64,000 nt of DNA from Gammaproteobacteria bacterium UBA7310 (GCA_002471665.1 DKQK01000017.1:80887-144886); one strand, 5' to 3'. Counted from the stretch's first letter, positions 1-10,052 are shown. Notes: generated from the sequence alone by a model not told the origin. Numbers and translations: made by a program.

Positions 1-287
1 TGGCGGCCACGTTCAGTCCGGAACTGTCGGACCTTACTCTCTATGTCATTGATGTTTCCGCCGGCGACAAGATACCCCGCAAAGGTGGGCCCGGCATCAC
101 CAAATCGGACCTGTTGGTAATCAACAAGATTGATCTGGCGCCGTTGGTGGGAGCCTCACTGGAGGTGATGGATCGGGATGCACGCAAGATGCGTGGCGAC
201 AAGCCGTTTATTTTCGCCAATATGAAGGAAAAGCAGGGCTTGGCGGAAATAATCCAGTTTATTTGTGAGCATGGCATGCTGAAATAA
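1..287 (+). CDS. ureG: Urease accessory protein UreG, C-terminal part (5' end outside window)
   Basis: UreG is the SIMIBI-class GTPase that drives nickel insertion into urease together with UreD, UreF and UreH. The frame is open from the window edge (first full codon at base 3) and gives about 94 C-terminal residues. It contains the stretch DVSAGDKIPRKGGPGITKSD followed by the guanine-specificity motif NKID in VINKIDLAPLVG, and ends in FICEHGMLK. The Walker A region and N-terminus lie upstream of the window. A strong terminator follows, so ureG appears to end a urease operon, with the urea transporter urtABCDE next on the same strand. Identity is secure from the motif order. Confidence 0.93.
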   Translation, partial: AATFSPELSDLTLYVIDVSAGDKIPRKGGPGITKSDLLVINKIDLAPLVGASLEVMDRDARKMRGDKPFIFANMKEKQGLAEIIQFICEHGMLK

Positions 288-312
288 CGCCAAAAATCAG
301 GGTATATGCATT

Positions 313-346
313 AAAAAGGGGCGCCTGATCCGGTGCTCCTTTTTTC
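313..346 (+). terminator. Rho-independent terminator after ureG
   Basis: A 13-bp stem (left arm 313-325, right arm 332-344, two G-U pairs) with a 6-nt loop begins in a run of A and ends in a run of T, 26 bases after the ureG stop. It separates ureG from the urt operon. Confidence 0.85.
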
Positions 347-402
347 GTTTAGGGGGCTGCACCAGCAAGACCCCATCAATCCGTGCAGTCATTAGTCATA
401 TT

Positions 403-490
403 TGCACTGCAATGGTTCCGTGAAGGAAATCCAGCGCCCATTCCGACCCATATTGGAGCTGGCCATTGTTTTGCGCCCTCTAGTGGTGCG
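403..490 (+). promoter_or_regulatory. Putative NtrC-binding region upstream of urtA
   Basis: Two NtrC-like elements are visible. TGCACTGCAATGGTTCC at 403-419 follows the enteric pattern TGCACC-N5-GGTGCA with three mismatches. The second, at 472-490, has half sites TGCGCC and GGTGCG separated by 7 rather than 5 bases. Both lie about 100-190 bp upstream of the predicted sigma-54 start near 591, the usual distance for an enhancer. The assignment is inference from motif and position. Confidence 0.5.
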
Positions 491-564
491 AAGGTCGGGT
501 TTTGTTCTACCTTTTGTCGTCAATACTGATCAAATGTTGTTCTATTTGTTCCCTTAAATGCCCG

Positions 565-580
565 TGGCATAAAAAATGCT
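565..580 (+). promoter_or_regulatory. Sigma-54 (RpoN) promoter of urtABCDE
   Basis: TGGCATAAAAAATGCT matches the -24/-12 consensus TGGCAC-N5-TTGCW, with the invariant GG (566-567) and GC (578-579) exactly 10 bases apart. Predicted transcription start is near 591, 40 bases before the urtA ATG. The 287-630 gap otherwise holds only the ureG terminator and the NtrC-like sites. Confidence 0.75.
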
Positions 581-630
581 TTCCCCCCGGTGCGTTCACA
601 AAAACCAATAAACTCACTGGGGGAGTTCCC

Positions 631-1935
631 ATGAAGAAAACCAAGTCCACATGGATAAAAACAATGGCCGGAGCGGCGGTAGCTGCATCTGTGTCGCTGG
701 TGTCATCGATGGCCATCGCCGCCGACACCATTAAAGTTGGGGTATTGCATTCACTGTCCGGCACCATGGCCATCAGTGAAACCACATTGAAAGACACCGT
801 CTTGATGATGGTGGACGAACAGAACAAAAAAGGCGGCCTGCTGGGCAAGAAGCTGGAAGCCGTTGTAGTGGATCCTGCCTCCAATTGGCCGCTGTTTGCT
901 GAAAAAGCAAAAGAATTGCTGGAAAAGGAAAAGGTTGACGTTATTTTCGGTTGCTGGACGTCCGTATCCCGTAAATCCGTCTTGCCGGTGATCGAAGAGA
1001 TGAACGGTATTCTGTTCTACCCTGTGCAGTACGAAGGTGAAGAATCCTCGAAGAACGTATTCTACACCGGTGCGGCACCCAATCAGCAGGCCATTCCGGC
1101 AGTGGATTATCTGATGGACGAAGTGGGTGTGAAGCGTTGGGTATTGGCCGGTACCGATTACGTTTATCCCCGTACCACCAATAAAATCCTGGAGTCTTAT
1201 CTGAAGCAGAAAGGCGTTGCCGAGAAAGACATCATGATTAACTACACCCCATTCGGCCATTCCGATTGGCAGACCATTGTATCCGATATCAAGAAGTTTG
1301 GTTCCGCCGGCAAGAAAACCGCCGTGGTCTCCACCATCAACGGTGATGCCAACGTGCCTTTCTACAAAGAGCTGGCCAACCAGGGTGTATCGGCAGAAGA
1401 CATTCCGGTGGTGGCGTTCTCGGTGGGTGAAGAAGAGCTGTCCGGCTTCGACACCAAGCCCCTGGTGGGCCACCTGGCAGCCTGGAACTATTTCATGAGT
1501 GCGGATTCCGAAGCCAACGATGCCTTTATCAAGCAATGGCATACCTTCATCAAAGATAAGGACCGTGTTACCAACGATCCCATGGAAGCCACCTACATTG
1601 GTTTCAACCTGTGGGTGAAAGCAGTGGAGAAAGGCAAGTCCACAAAAGTGGATGATGTACTGAAAAACATCATTGGTCTGGAAACACCAAACCTCACCGG
1701 TGGTACCGCCAAAATGCTGCCGAACCATCACCTCACCAAGCCGGTTCTGATCGGTGAAATTCAGGAAGACGGTCAGTTCGAAACCGTATGGCAGACCGAA
1801 AGTGAAGTGCCCGGTGATGCCTGGACCGACTTCCTGCCGGAAAGCGCCAAGATCGAGGCGGATTGGCAAGATCCCAAGATCATGTGCGGTAACTACAATA
1901 CAGAAACCAAGAAGTGTTCAGGTCAGAACTACTAA
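631..1935 (+). CDS. urtA: Urea ABC transporter, periplasmic substrate-binding protein UrtA
   Basis: UrtA captures urea (or short-chain amides) in the periplasm and delivers it to the UrtBC membrane pair. The 434-residue protein starts MKKTKSTWIKTMAG and has a Sec signal peptide ending near AMAIA. The mature part begins ADTIKVGVLHSLSGTMAISE, the typical opening of the HAAT/LivJ-like branch; further markers are VDPASNWPLFAEKAKELL and the conserved C-terminal part ending NTETKKCSGQNY. The ATG at 631 is preferred because GGGGGAG sits 7-13 bases upstream and the signal peptide starts there; the frame stays open further upstream without either feature. It is first in urtABCDE behind a sigma-54 promoter, which suits induction under nitrogen limitation. 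Confidence 0.95.
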   Translation: MKKTKSTWIKTMAGAAVAASVSLVSSMAIAADTIKVGVLHSLSGTMAISETTLKDTVLMMVDEQNKKGGLLGKKLEAVVVDPASNWPLFAEKAKELLEKEKVDVIFGCWTSVSRKSVLPVIEEMNGILFYPVQYEGEESSKNVFYTGAAPNQQAIPAVDYLMDEVGVKRWVLAGTDYVYPRTTNKILESYLKQKGVAEKDIMINYTPFGHSDWQTIVSDIKKFGSAGKKTAVVSTINGDANVPFYKELANQGVSAEDIPVVAFSVGEEELSGFDTKPLVGHLAAWNYFMSADSEANDAFIKQWHTFIKDKDRVTNDPMEATYIGFNLWVKAVEKGKSTKVDDVLKNIIGLETPNLTGGTAKMLPNHHLTKPVLIGEIQEDGQFETVWQTESEVPGDAWTDFLPESAKIEADWQDPKIMCGNYNTETKKCSGQNY

Positions 1936-2034
1936 TTCGCTAGTCGTTCGTACGATTTAGAACCATTCACCAAAAGCCCTGCCCGGTTGAGCGTAGCAAG
2001 ACTTGGTGGGGCTTTTTCAAAGAAGCAAGTCACT

Positions 2035-3672
2035 ATGATGAAACAATACTGGGGAGTATTGCTGGTGCTGCTGAATATCATGTGCGTGGCGCCGGTTTGG
2101 GCGCAAAACGCAGATGAAAGCACTGGCTTTGAATCGCTGATAGGTGAGTTGACCACCTCGAGTTTTAAGAAAAAGGCCAAAGCGGTAGAGGCCATTGCCG
2201 CATTGGATGATGAACGGGTACTGCCTGTTATGGAAGCCATGTTGGCAGGGGATCTGTATTATCAAAAATCCGATGAAAAAATTGTTTTCAAGGCCGATGG
2301 GGAATCCGGCTACCTGATTACCGATGTATTGACAGGCACTGAGTTGGGCGAGGTTGGTAAGCGTGAGGTGAAAAAGATCGCGACCAACAACCGCCTGCGC
2401 AAGCAGTTGCGAACACAGATTGCCGGCTACAAATTGCTGAGCAAGAAACCGGAAATCCGCCTTGCTGCCGCGGATGATTTGATCAAAACCCCCAGCCCGG
2501 AATTCCTCCAGGTGCTGCAGACTGCCATCGACAGAGAGAAGGAACCGGCGGTATTGAAGGCCCTGAAGGTGGCGCGGGCGGTGATCCTGCTGGACAGCGA
2601 TAACGAAGTGGATCGGCTGCAGGCGGTCAAAGACATGGATGGCTTTGCCAATAAATACACCATGGCCATGCTGACGCAATTGGTGCGGCAGAACGAAGAC
2701 GGCAGTTACGTGGAGCCCAGCGCGCTGGTACGTGAAGAGGCCAACAGTGTCTTGAACGGGCTGCAAGCCATGGCCACCTGGTACAAGTTTGTCGAGGATG
2801 TGTTCTTTGGCCTGAGCCTGGGGTCGGTGCTGTTGCTGGCGGCGGTAGGACTGGCCATTACCTTTGGTGTGATGGGGGTCATCAATATGGCCCACGGTGA
2901 AATGATCATGTTGGGGGCCTACACCACCTATGTGATTCAATTGTTGATGCCCAATCACATTGATGCCTCCTTGCTGGTTGCGGTACCCGCGGCCTTTGTA
3001 GTGTCCGGCCTGATGGGTATCATTATTGAGCGCACGGTGATTCGGCATTTGTACGGCCGCCCCCTGGAAACGCTGTTGGCCACCTTTGGTATCAGTTTGA
3101 TCCTGCAGCAACTGGTGCGCTCTGTCTTCTCACCGCTGAATCGCTCGGTAATAACACCGGACTGGATGAGCGGCTCACTGGAAGTGAACGGCTTTTTGTC
3201 CCTCACCTATAACCGTCTGTACATCATCGTGTTCGCACTGATGGTGTTGTTCGGCCTCATGCTGCTGTTGAAGAAGAGCTTCTTCGGTTTGCAGATGCGC
3301 GCAGTGACACAGAATCGCACCATGGCCAGTTCCATGGGTATTCGCACCGGCTGGGTTGATGCCATGACCTTCGGCCTGGGTTCGGGTATTGCCGGGATTG
3401 CCGGCGTGGCGTTGAGCCAGCTCACCAATGTGGGGCCGAATCTGGGTCAGTCCTATATCATCGATTCCTTCCTGGTGGTGGTGTTCGGTGGTGTGGGTAA
3501 TTTGTGGGGCACTTTTGTGGCGGCGATGAGCCTGGGTTTAGCCAACAAGTTTGTGGAGCCGGTAGCCGGTGCCGTGTTGGCCAAGATATTGATTCTGGTG
3601 TTCATCATTCTGTTCATCCAACGTCGACCGCGGGGCCTGTTTGCCCTTAAAGGTCGCTTTGTGGAGGGTTAA
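2035..3672 (+). CDS. urtB: Urea ABC transporter permease UrtB
   Basis: UrtB is one of two LivH/LivM-type permeases forming the urea channel. The protein of 545 residues starts with a signal peptide (MMKQYWGVLLVLLNIMC, cleavage after VWAQ), has a soluble periplasmic region to about residue 255, then the permease domain with about eight membrane segments, starting FGLSLGSVLLLAAVGLAITF and carrying the family motif GVINMAHGEMIMLGAY. The long N-terminal extension separates UrtB from the roughly 300-residue LivH proteins. ATG 2035 is chosen over an upstream TTG at 1987 because the signal peptide starts there. urtC follows after 3 bases. Confidence 0.93.
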   Translation: MMKQYWGVLLVLLNIMCVAPVWAQNADESTGFESLIGELTTSSFKKKAKAVEAIAALDDERVLPVMEAMLAGDLYYQKSDEKIVFKADGESGYLITDVLTGTELGEVGKREVKKIATNNRLRKQLRTQIAGYKLLSKKPEIRLAAADDLIKTPSPEFLQVLQTAIDREKEPAVLKALKVARAVILLDSDNEVDRLQAVKDMDGFANKYTMAMLTQLVRQNEDGSYVEPSALVREEANSVLNGLQAMATWYKFVEDVFFGLSLGSVLLLAAVGLAITFGVMGVINMAHGEMIMLGAYTTYVIQLLMPNHIDASLLVAVPAAFVVSGLMGIIIERTVIRHLYGRPLETLLATFGISLILQQLVRSVFSPLNRSVITPDWMSGSLEVNGFLSLTYNRLYIIVFALMVLFGLMLLLKKSFFGLQMRAVTQNRTMASSMGIRTGWVDAMTFGLGSGIAGIAGVALSQLTNVGPNLGQSYIIDSFLVVVFGGVGNLWGTFVAAMSLGLANKFVEPVAGAVLAKILILVFIILFIQRRPRGLFALKGRFVEG

Positions 3673-3675
3673 GCC

Positions 3676-4821
3676 ATGACGTCTCAATCCCGATTGGCCT
3701 GGCTCATGAATGATGTGGCAGGCAAACGTTTACTGGCGGTGATTCTGGCCGTCATCATCGTGTTACCGATGTTGAATCTGCTGGTGCCGGAGGATTCCTT
3801 TTTTCATGTTTCCTCCTACACCATTGGTTTGTTGGGCAAGTACCTGTGCTACGCCTTGCTGGCATTGGCGGTGGATTTGATCTGGGGCTATTGCGGTATT
3901 CTCAGCCTTGGTCACGGCGCCTTTTTTGCGTTGGGTGGGTATGCTATGGGCATGTACCTGATGCGTCAGATCGGCGACCGTGGTGTGTACGGTAATCCAC
4001 TGCTGCCGGATTTCATGGTGTTCCTCAACTGGCCCGAGCTGCCCTGGTACTGGTATGGCTTTGATAATATTTACTTTGCCATGTTGATGGTGGCACTGGC
4101 GCCGGCGCTGCTGGCCTTTGTTTTCGGCTGGCTGGCGTTTCGGTCCCGGGTCACCGGGGTCTATCTTTCCATCATTACCCAGGCCATGACCTACGCCCTG
4201 ATGCTGGCTTTTTTCCGCAATGATATGGGCTTTGGCGGCAACAACGGGCTCACCGACTTCAAGGATATTCTGGGTTTCAGCCTGCAGGAGGATGCCACCA
4301 AAGTAGCGTTGTTTGTCTGCTCCGGTGTGGCGGTGATTCTGGGTTATCTGTTGTGTCGGTATGTGGTGTCTTCCAAATTGGGGCGGGTATTGGTATCGAT
4401 CCGGGATGCGGAAAGCCGTACCCGTTTTATCGGCTATCGGGTGGAACACTACAAACTGTTTGTGTTTGTGCTGAGCGCTGTCCTGGCGGGAATTGCCGGT
4501 GCCCTGTATGTGCCGCAGGTGGGCATCATCAATCCCGGAGAATTCTCACCCATCAACTCCATCGAGATCATTATCTGGGTGGCGGTGGGTGGTCGCGGCT
4601 TCCTCTACGGTGCCATTATCGGTGCCATATTGGTGAATTACGGCAAAACCTTCTTCACCGGTGCCTTTCCCGAAATCTGGTTATTCATGCTGGGTGGCTT
4701 GTTTGTGGTATCCACCCTGTTTTTACCCCAGGGCGTGGTGGGGGTGGTGCAGCAATGGAAAGACAAACGGGCTGAGCAAAAAGCGCTGGCCAAGGGCAAT
4801 GCCGGGGAGGCGATGTCATGA
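3676..4821 (+). CDS. urtC: Urea ABC transporter permease UrtC
   Basis: UrtC is the LivM-type partner of UrtB in the inner membrane. The 381-residue protein has about nine hydrophobic segments. The family signature YCGILSLGHGAFFALGGYAM lies near residues 73-92 and the cytoplasmic EAA-like loop ISIRDAESRTRFIGY near residues 240-255. The C-terminus is Lys/Ala rich (KDKRAEQKALAKGNAGEAMS), typical of UrtC. The stop overlaps the urtD start by 4 bases (ATGA), indicating translational coupling. Confidence 0.93.
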   Translation: MTSQSRLAWLMNDVAGKRLLAVILAVIIVLPMLNLLVPEDSFFHVSSYTIGLLGKYLCYALLALAVDLIWGYCGILSLGHGAFFALGGYAMGMYLMRQIGDRGVYGNPLLPDFMVFLNWPELPWYWYGFDNIYFAMLMVALAPALLAFVFGWLAFRSRVTGVYLSIITQAMTYALMLAFFRNDMGFGGNNGLTDFKDILGFSLQEDATKVALFVCSGVAVILGYLLCRYVVSSKLGRVLVSIRDAESRTRFIGYRVEHYKLFVFVLSAVLAGIAGALYVPQVGIINPGEFSPINSIEIIIWVAVGGRGFLYGAIIGAILVNYGKTFFTGAFPEIWLFMLGGLFVVSTLFLPQGVVGVVQQWKDKRAEQKALAKGNAGEAMS

Positions 4822-5579
4822 AATTGATGACCAAACATATTCCCCAGCACATTCTGTACGTGGATGGGGTCACCAAATCCTTTGATGGGTTTAAGGCGCT
4901 GAACGATCTTTCGTTTGTGGTTAAACCCGGTGAGCTGCGCGCTATTATCGGCCCCAACGGCGCGGGTAAAACCACCATGATGGATGTCATCACCGGCAAA
5001 CTGAAACCGGATGTGGGTGATGTGTTTTTCCGCGATACCGTGGACCTGACCAAGCACGACGAAGCCGACATCGCCAATATGGGCATCGGCCGCAAATTCC
5101 AGAAGCCAACCGTGATCGAAAGTCTTACCGTGTTTGAAAACCTGGAGCTGGCCCTGACCGGCAACCGGGGTGTGTTCAAGGCGTTGTTCCACAAACTCAA
5201 CGCAGAGCAGACTGCCCGTATTGATGAGGTGATCGAACTGGTGGGGCTGGCCGAGAAGCGCAGCTGGCTGGGGGGGAATCTGTCCCATGGTCAGAAGCAG
5301 TGGCTGGAGATCGGCATGTTGTTGAATCAGGAGCCGGACCTGCTGTTGGTGGATGAACCCGCTGCGGGGATGACGGATCATGAAACCGAGATGACCGCCA
5401 AATTGCTGAAAGGCATCGCCGGTGAGCGTTCGGTGGTCGTGGTGGAGCACGATATGGAGTTCATCAAGGCGCTGCAGTGCCCGGTAACGGTGTTGCACGA
5501 AGGGCACGTGTTGGCGGAGGGCACGCTGGAGCAGGTGCAGACCAACGAGCAAGTGATCGAAGTGTATCTGGGGCGCTGA
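4818..5579 (+). CDS. urtD: Urea ABC transporter ATP-binding protein UrtD
   Basis: UrtD is the LivG-type ATPase subunit. In its 253 residues the Walker A motif GPNGAGKTT lies near residue 50, the ABC signature is the variant LSHGQKQWLEIG that marks UrtD, and Walker B is LLLVDEPAAGMTDHE followed by the switch histidine in VVEHDMEF. The start overlaps urtC by 4 bases. A second in-frame ATG three codons later is also possible. urtE follows immediately. Confidence 0.94.
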   Translation: MKLMTKHIPQHILYVDGVTKSFDGFKALNDLSFVVKPGELRAIIGPNGAGKTTMMDVITGKLKPDVGDVFFRDTVDLTKHDEADIANMGIGRKFQKPTVIESLTVFENLELALTGNRGVFKALFHKLNAEQTARIDEVIELVGLAEKRSWLGGNLSHGQKQWLEIGMLLNQEPDLLLVDEPAAGMTDHETEMTAKLLKGIAGERSVVVVEHDMEFIKALQCPVTVLHEGHVLAEGTLEQVQTNEQVIEVYLGR

Positions 5580-5580
5580 T

Positions 5581-6276
5581 ATGTTGAAAATAGACAATAT
5601 TGATTTGTATTACGGCGCCAGTCAGGCGTTGAAAAAAGTCAGCTTTGAAGCAGAGAAAGGCAAGGTGGCCTGTGTCATGGGGCGTAACGGCGTGGGCAAA
5701 ACGTCATTGATGCGGGCAGTGGCCGGCCAACACCCGGTGCAAAGTGGCACAATCCTCTGGGATGGTAAAGACATCAGCAAACAGCCGCCCTATGAACGGG
5801 CCAAGAACGGTATTGCCTATGTGCCCCAGGGGCGTGATGTGTTTTCCCAGTTAACGGTGCTGGAGAACCTGAAAACCGGCTTTTCCGTGCTGCCCCATGC
5901 CGAGCGCAGGATTTCCGATGAAATCTACGAGCTGTTTCCAGTTTTGTATAAGATGCTGAAACGCCGCGGTGGTGATCTTTCCGGGGGCCAGCAGCAACAG
6001 CTGGCCATTGCCCGGGCCCTGGTCACCAAGCCCAAACTGCTGATTCTGGATGAACCCACGGAAGGCATACAGCCTTCCATCATCAAGGATATCCAGAAGG
6101 TCATCTCGCTGTTGCGGGATCGGGGGGAGATGGCCATTCTGCTGGTGGAGCAGTACTTTGATTTTGCCCGCGAACTGGCGGATAACTACGCGGTGATGGA
6201 CCGCGGCGAAGTGGTGCTGGCCGGTTTGGGAAAAGAGATGGAAGAGGATACTGTACGCCGCTACATCGCGGTATAG
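5581..6276 (+). CDS. urtE: Urea ABC transporter ATP-binding protein UrtE
   Basis: UrtE is the LivF-type ATPase and pairs with UrtD below the UrtBC channel. The 231-residue protein shows Walker A GRNGVGKTS, signature LSGGQQQQLAIARAL, Walker B LLILDEPTEGIQPSI and the family's closing block DTVRRYIAV. The ATG begins one base after the urtD stop. This is the last gene of the operon; a long inverted repeat follows before the convergent egtD. Confidence 0.95.
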   Translation: MLKIDNIDLYYGASQALKKVSFEAEKGKVACVMGRNGVGKTSLMRAVAGQHPVQSGTILWDGKDISKQPPYERAKNGIAYVPQGRDVFSQLTVLENLKTGFSVLPHAERRISDEIYELFPVLYKMLKRRGGDLSGGQQQQLAIARALVTKPKLLILDEPTEGIQPSIIKDIQKVISLLRDRGEMAILLVEQYFDFARELADNYAVMDRGEVVLAGLGKEMEEDTVRRYIAV

Positions 6277-6297
6277 TGCACGAGCTTGGGAGGCGGG

Positions 6298-6361
6298 ATC
6301 CGGTTTGCAGCCTGGTTAATATGTCGGTTGACATGGTGTGTGATCAGGGTGCAAACCGGAT
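6298..6361. terminator. Long inverted repeat between convergent urtE and egtD, possible bidirectional terminator
   Basis: The 12-bp arm ATCCGGTTTGCA (6298-6309) returns as its perfect complement at 6350-6361. Inside the 40-base loop are a 4-bp CCTG/CAGG pair and a smaller hairpin ATGTC-GGTT-GACAT at 6321-6334, so the element can fold as a stepped stem. It fills most of the gap between two convergent genes. There is no long T run, so the terminator role is inferred from position. Confidence 0.55.
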
Positions 6362-6376
6362 TTCATTTGTTAGCGG

Positions 6377-7355
6377 TCAGTGTGCCGTGAGGTAGTGCAG
6401 GCTGAACAGTTGGCCCGGGTCCTGCCATACTTTGCCGGTTGTAAAGCCGGCTTGCTGCGCCATGCTTGCAAACACCGGTAAAGCGTACTTGTAGGAATTT
6501 TCGGTGTGAATGGTTTCGCCTTTGCGCAAGCTGAAGCGTGTTTTTTCCACTTCCACGATTTGATCCAGTTTACTCACCAGATGCATTTCAATACGGGCTT
6601 CCCGCGCATTGAAATAGGCGTGGTGAAAAAAGTGCTGTGGCTTCAGGTTGGTACTGAACGTGTTTTTAATGCGGTGTAACAGATTCAGGTTGAACGCTGC
6701 GGTCACACCGGCCGCGTCATTGTAGGCGGCATTCAAAATCTCTGTATCCTTGATGCAGTCCACACCAATCAGCAAACCGTCCCCCTCTGTCAGTAAGCGT
6801 CGAATGCGCTGCAGGAAAGTCTGTGCTTCCGGGCGGGTGAAATTGCTGATGGTGGAGCCCGGGAAGAACACCAGTTTGCGTTGTGGTGTCTGGCGCCGAA
6901 AGGCGTCGGGCAGTTGGATATCCTTGTGGTAATCCCCCACGATCGGAATAACCTGGACCGAGGGAAACTGCTGGGCCAACTCCCGGGCGGACGCTTCCAG
7001 AATCTCCATGGAAATATCAATGGGTATGTAGCTGCGGGGATCGGTTAACCCGTCCAGCAACAGGCGTATCTTAATGCCGGCACCGGAACCGAATTCTAGT
7101 ATATCGCAGTGTGATCCGACGATAGCGGCTATGTCGGCCATATAGCGTTTTAGAATGTCGATTTCAGTGCGGGTGATGTAATACTCCGGGGTGGAGCATA
7201 TGGCTTCAAACAGCTGCGAACCGCGCTCGTCATAAAAGTATTTGCAGGGCAGGGTTTTCTGCGGCTGTGACAGGCCGTGCAGCACGTCGCGCAAAAATTC
7301 CTGGTGGTGGGGAATACTGTTGTCGATCATTGAGGGCACTGCATTGGTTTGAGTG

Positions 7356-7366
<11 letters not shown>
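6377..7366 (-). CDS. egtD: L-histidine N-alpha-methyltransferase EgtD
   Basis: EgtD trimethylates the alpha-amino group of histidine with S-adenosylmethionine to give hercynine, the first step of ergothioneine synthesis. The 329-residue length is typical. The N-terminal block KTLPCKYFYDERGSQLFEAI and the SAM-binding stretch ILEFGSGAGIKIRLLL are family markers, followed by LVFFPGSTISNF and LIGVDCIKD. Its start overlaps the end of egtB by 11 bases, so the two are co-transcribed with egtB first. Two adjacent ATG codons (7366 and 7363) are possible starts. Confidence 0.93.
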
Positions 7367-8630
<1,264 letters not shown>

Positions 8631-8791
8631 GGATTGGCTCCCAAAAGCAGGTGGCTTCTATCGTTTTTTTACTCCAGCAGGGGTGAACTCTAGCATGATT
8701 GAAATGCCCTTGCCCATGGGGTGCTTTTTTATTTGGCACGTATTCACGCTAAGATGAGTCCACGTCAATCAGTCAACGTCAGGAAACATCT

Positions 8792-9994
8792 ATGAGCCAA
8801 GTGGTATTGGGTATGAGCCGAATCCTAAGTGCGCTGCTGGTGCTAATAAGCACCATGCTACACGCGGAAAATGTCTTGCATGTGAAAGCAGGTGACACCT
8901 TTGAACTGGCTGCGCAGCCGGTACAGTCCTTTGACCGGCTGATCCTTGAAGACCGCGCCGTATTGTTGGTTCCCCCCGGCCTTAAGCAGTTGCAGCTGGA
9001 AGCGGCCTGGGTGGAGTTGGGTGAGGATGTGAAGATCCTGGCCCGGGGTGAAGATGGCAAGCCCGGTGCCCCGGGGCAGGACCGGGAAGGTCAGGCTGAG
9101 GAGTGCCAGGGCGGCCGGCGCGGCGGTGACGGTGGACATGGTACGCAGGGGGCAGAAGGGGTGTCCCTGGTGATGGCGTTGGGGATTGCGCGGTTGGGTT
9201 CCCTCACAGTGAACAGCCGTGGTGGTGATGGCGGTGCGGGTGGGGCCGGAGGCCGGGGGCAGCAGGGCGGCCCGTTCGATAAGTGTAATGCCCAACCGGG
9301 TGGGGATGGTGGTGCCGGCGGCGATGGCGGTGACGGCGGCAATGGCGGGCAGGTCAGCATAACCTATCGTCTGTTACCCGGTCACGATGCTGTGGATGCA
9401 GTGAATAACCGGGTGGTGATCCAGAATGGCGGTGGCCAGGGCGGTGAACCCGGAGCGGCCGGTGAAGGCGGTGCCGGTACTGAAGGGAAGTACATCAATA
9501 TGCGGACCCTGACCGGAAACCGCAAGTGGATGGCCGGGGGTGACGAAGGGCAACCCGGCAGTGCGGGCAAACCCGGGCGTGACGGCGTTAAGGGGCAGGC
9601 ACTGGTGCAGCAGGATCTGCGCGATCGCATGGACGCCGTGATCCAGACTCAGTCGGCCCAGGTGACTGCCCTCAAGGATCAACTGGTGGCTCGCTTGGCG
9701 GAAGAGAAGCGCCAGGTGGAGGTGGCGGCGAAACAGGCGATTTCGTCCCTGGAGGCACAGGTGAGTGCCCTGCAAAACAATCTGGACTCCGCCGCCAATC
9801 AGACCTCAGTGGATCAATCCATTGCTGATATTCAGGGCAAGTTGGCCCGGCAGGCCGCCCGCCTGGATGAACTGAGCGCTAAGATGGAGCAGTCCATGAG
9901 CGCCATGCAGTCGCAATTGGACGCACTGAGCAAACAGGTCAAGGGGCTGGATGGGCGGGTAAACAGCTTGTCCGGATCAGAGCGCAATCAATAG
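8792..9994 (+). CDS. Secreted collagen-like glycine-repeat protein with C-terminal coiled coil
   Basis: Not a family I recognise. The 400-residue product has a Sec signal peptide (cut near MLHA-ENVL), a roughly 60-residue beta-rich N-terminal part, then glycine-rich tracts between about residues 85 and 270. These hold Gly-X-X repeats such as GGDGGAGGDGGDGGNGGQ and collagen-like triplets (GQPGSAGKPGRDGVKG), plus two isolated cysteines (EECQGG, DKCNAQ). From about residue 270 it is a predicted coiled coil without Gly, with heptad-like segments (VTALKDQLVARLAEEKRQVE, LDELSAKMEQSMSAMQSQLD). The layout suggests a trimeric or fibrous envelope or surface protein. No membrane anchor or sorting signal is visible. 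The ATG at 8792 has AGGAA 8 bases upstream. Confidence 0.75.
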   Translation: MSQVVLGMSRILSALLVLISTMLHAENVLHVKAGDTFELAAQPVQSFDRLILEDRAVLLVPPGLKQLQLEAAWVELGEDVKILARGEDGKPGAPGQDREGQAEECQGGRRGGDGGHGTQGAEGVSLVMALGIARLGSLTVNSRGGDGGAGGAGGRGQQGGPFDKCNAQPGGDGGAGGDGGDGGNGGQVSITYRLLPGHDAVDAVNNRVVIQNGGGQGGEPGAAGEGGAGTEGKYINMRTLTGNRKWMAGGDEGQPGSAGKPGRDGVKGQALVQQDLRDRMDAVIQTQSAQVTALKDQLVARLAEEKRQVEVAAKQAISSLEAQVSALQNNLDSAANQTSVDQSIADIQGKLARQAARLDELSAKMEQSMSAMQSQLDALSKQVKGLDGRVNSLSGSERNQ

Positions 9995-10002
9995 GGCCGG
10001 TG

Positions 10003-10029
10003 GCGGGCGTTTTTGGTGCGCCCGCTTTT
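10003..10029 (+). terminator. Possible terminator after the collagen-like gene
   Basis: A perfect 7-bp GC stem (GCGGGCG 10003-10009, CGCCCGC 10019-10025) with a 9-nt loop is followed by TTTT just after the stop at 9994. It overlaps the NtrC-like array, so the symmetry may serve protein binding instead. Confidence 0.45.
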
Positions 10030-10052
10030 GGTGCGCGACCTATAGTGGTGCG
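10004..10052 (+). promoter_or_regulatory. Tandem array of three NtrC-like sites upstream of the porin gene
   Basis: The ten-base element TTTTGGTGCG occurs at 10011-10020 and 10026-10035, and the variant TAGTGGTGCG at 10043-10052. Read as 17-bp sites these are 10004-10020, 10019-10035 and 10036-10052, with spacings of 15 and 17 bp. The same TTTTGGTGCG element occurs upstream of glnK. The array lies 100-150 bp upstream of the predicted sigma-54 start near 10153, a normal enhancer distance. Confidence 0.6.

Noticed and set aside
751..1869. Long open frame on the minus strand opposite urtA
   Set aside because: Same reason: a frame produced by codon bias of urtA, with no family features.
8733..8750. 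Sigma-54-like TGGCACG...ACGC element before the collagen-like gene
   Set aside because: GG and GC are 11 bases apart, not 10; RpoN promoters tolerate almost no change in this spacing.
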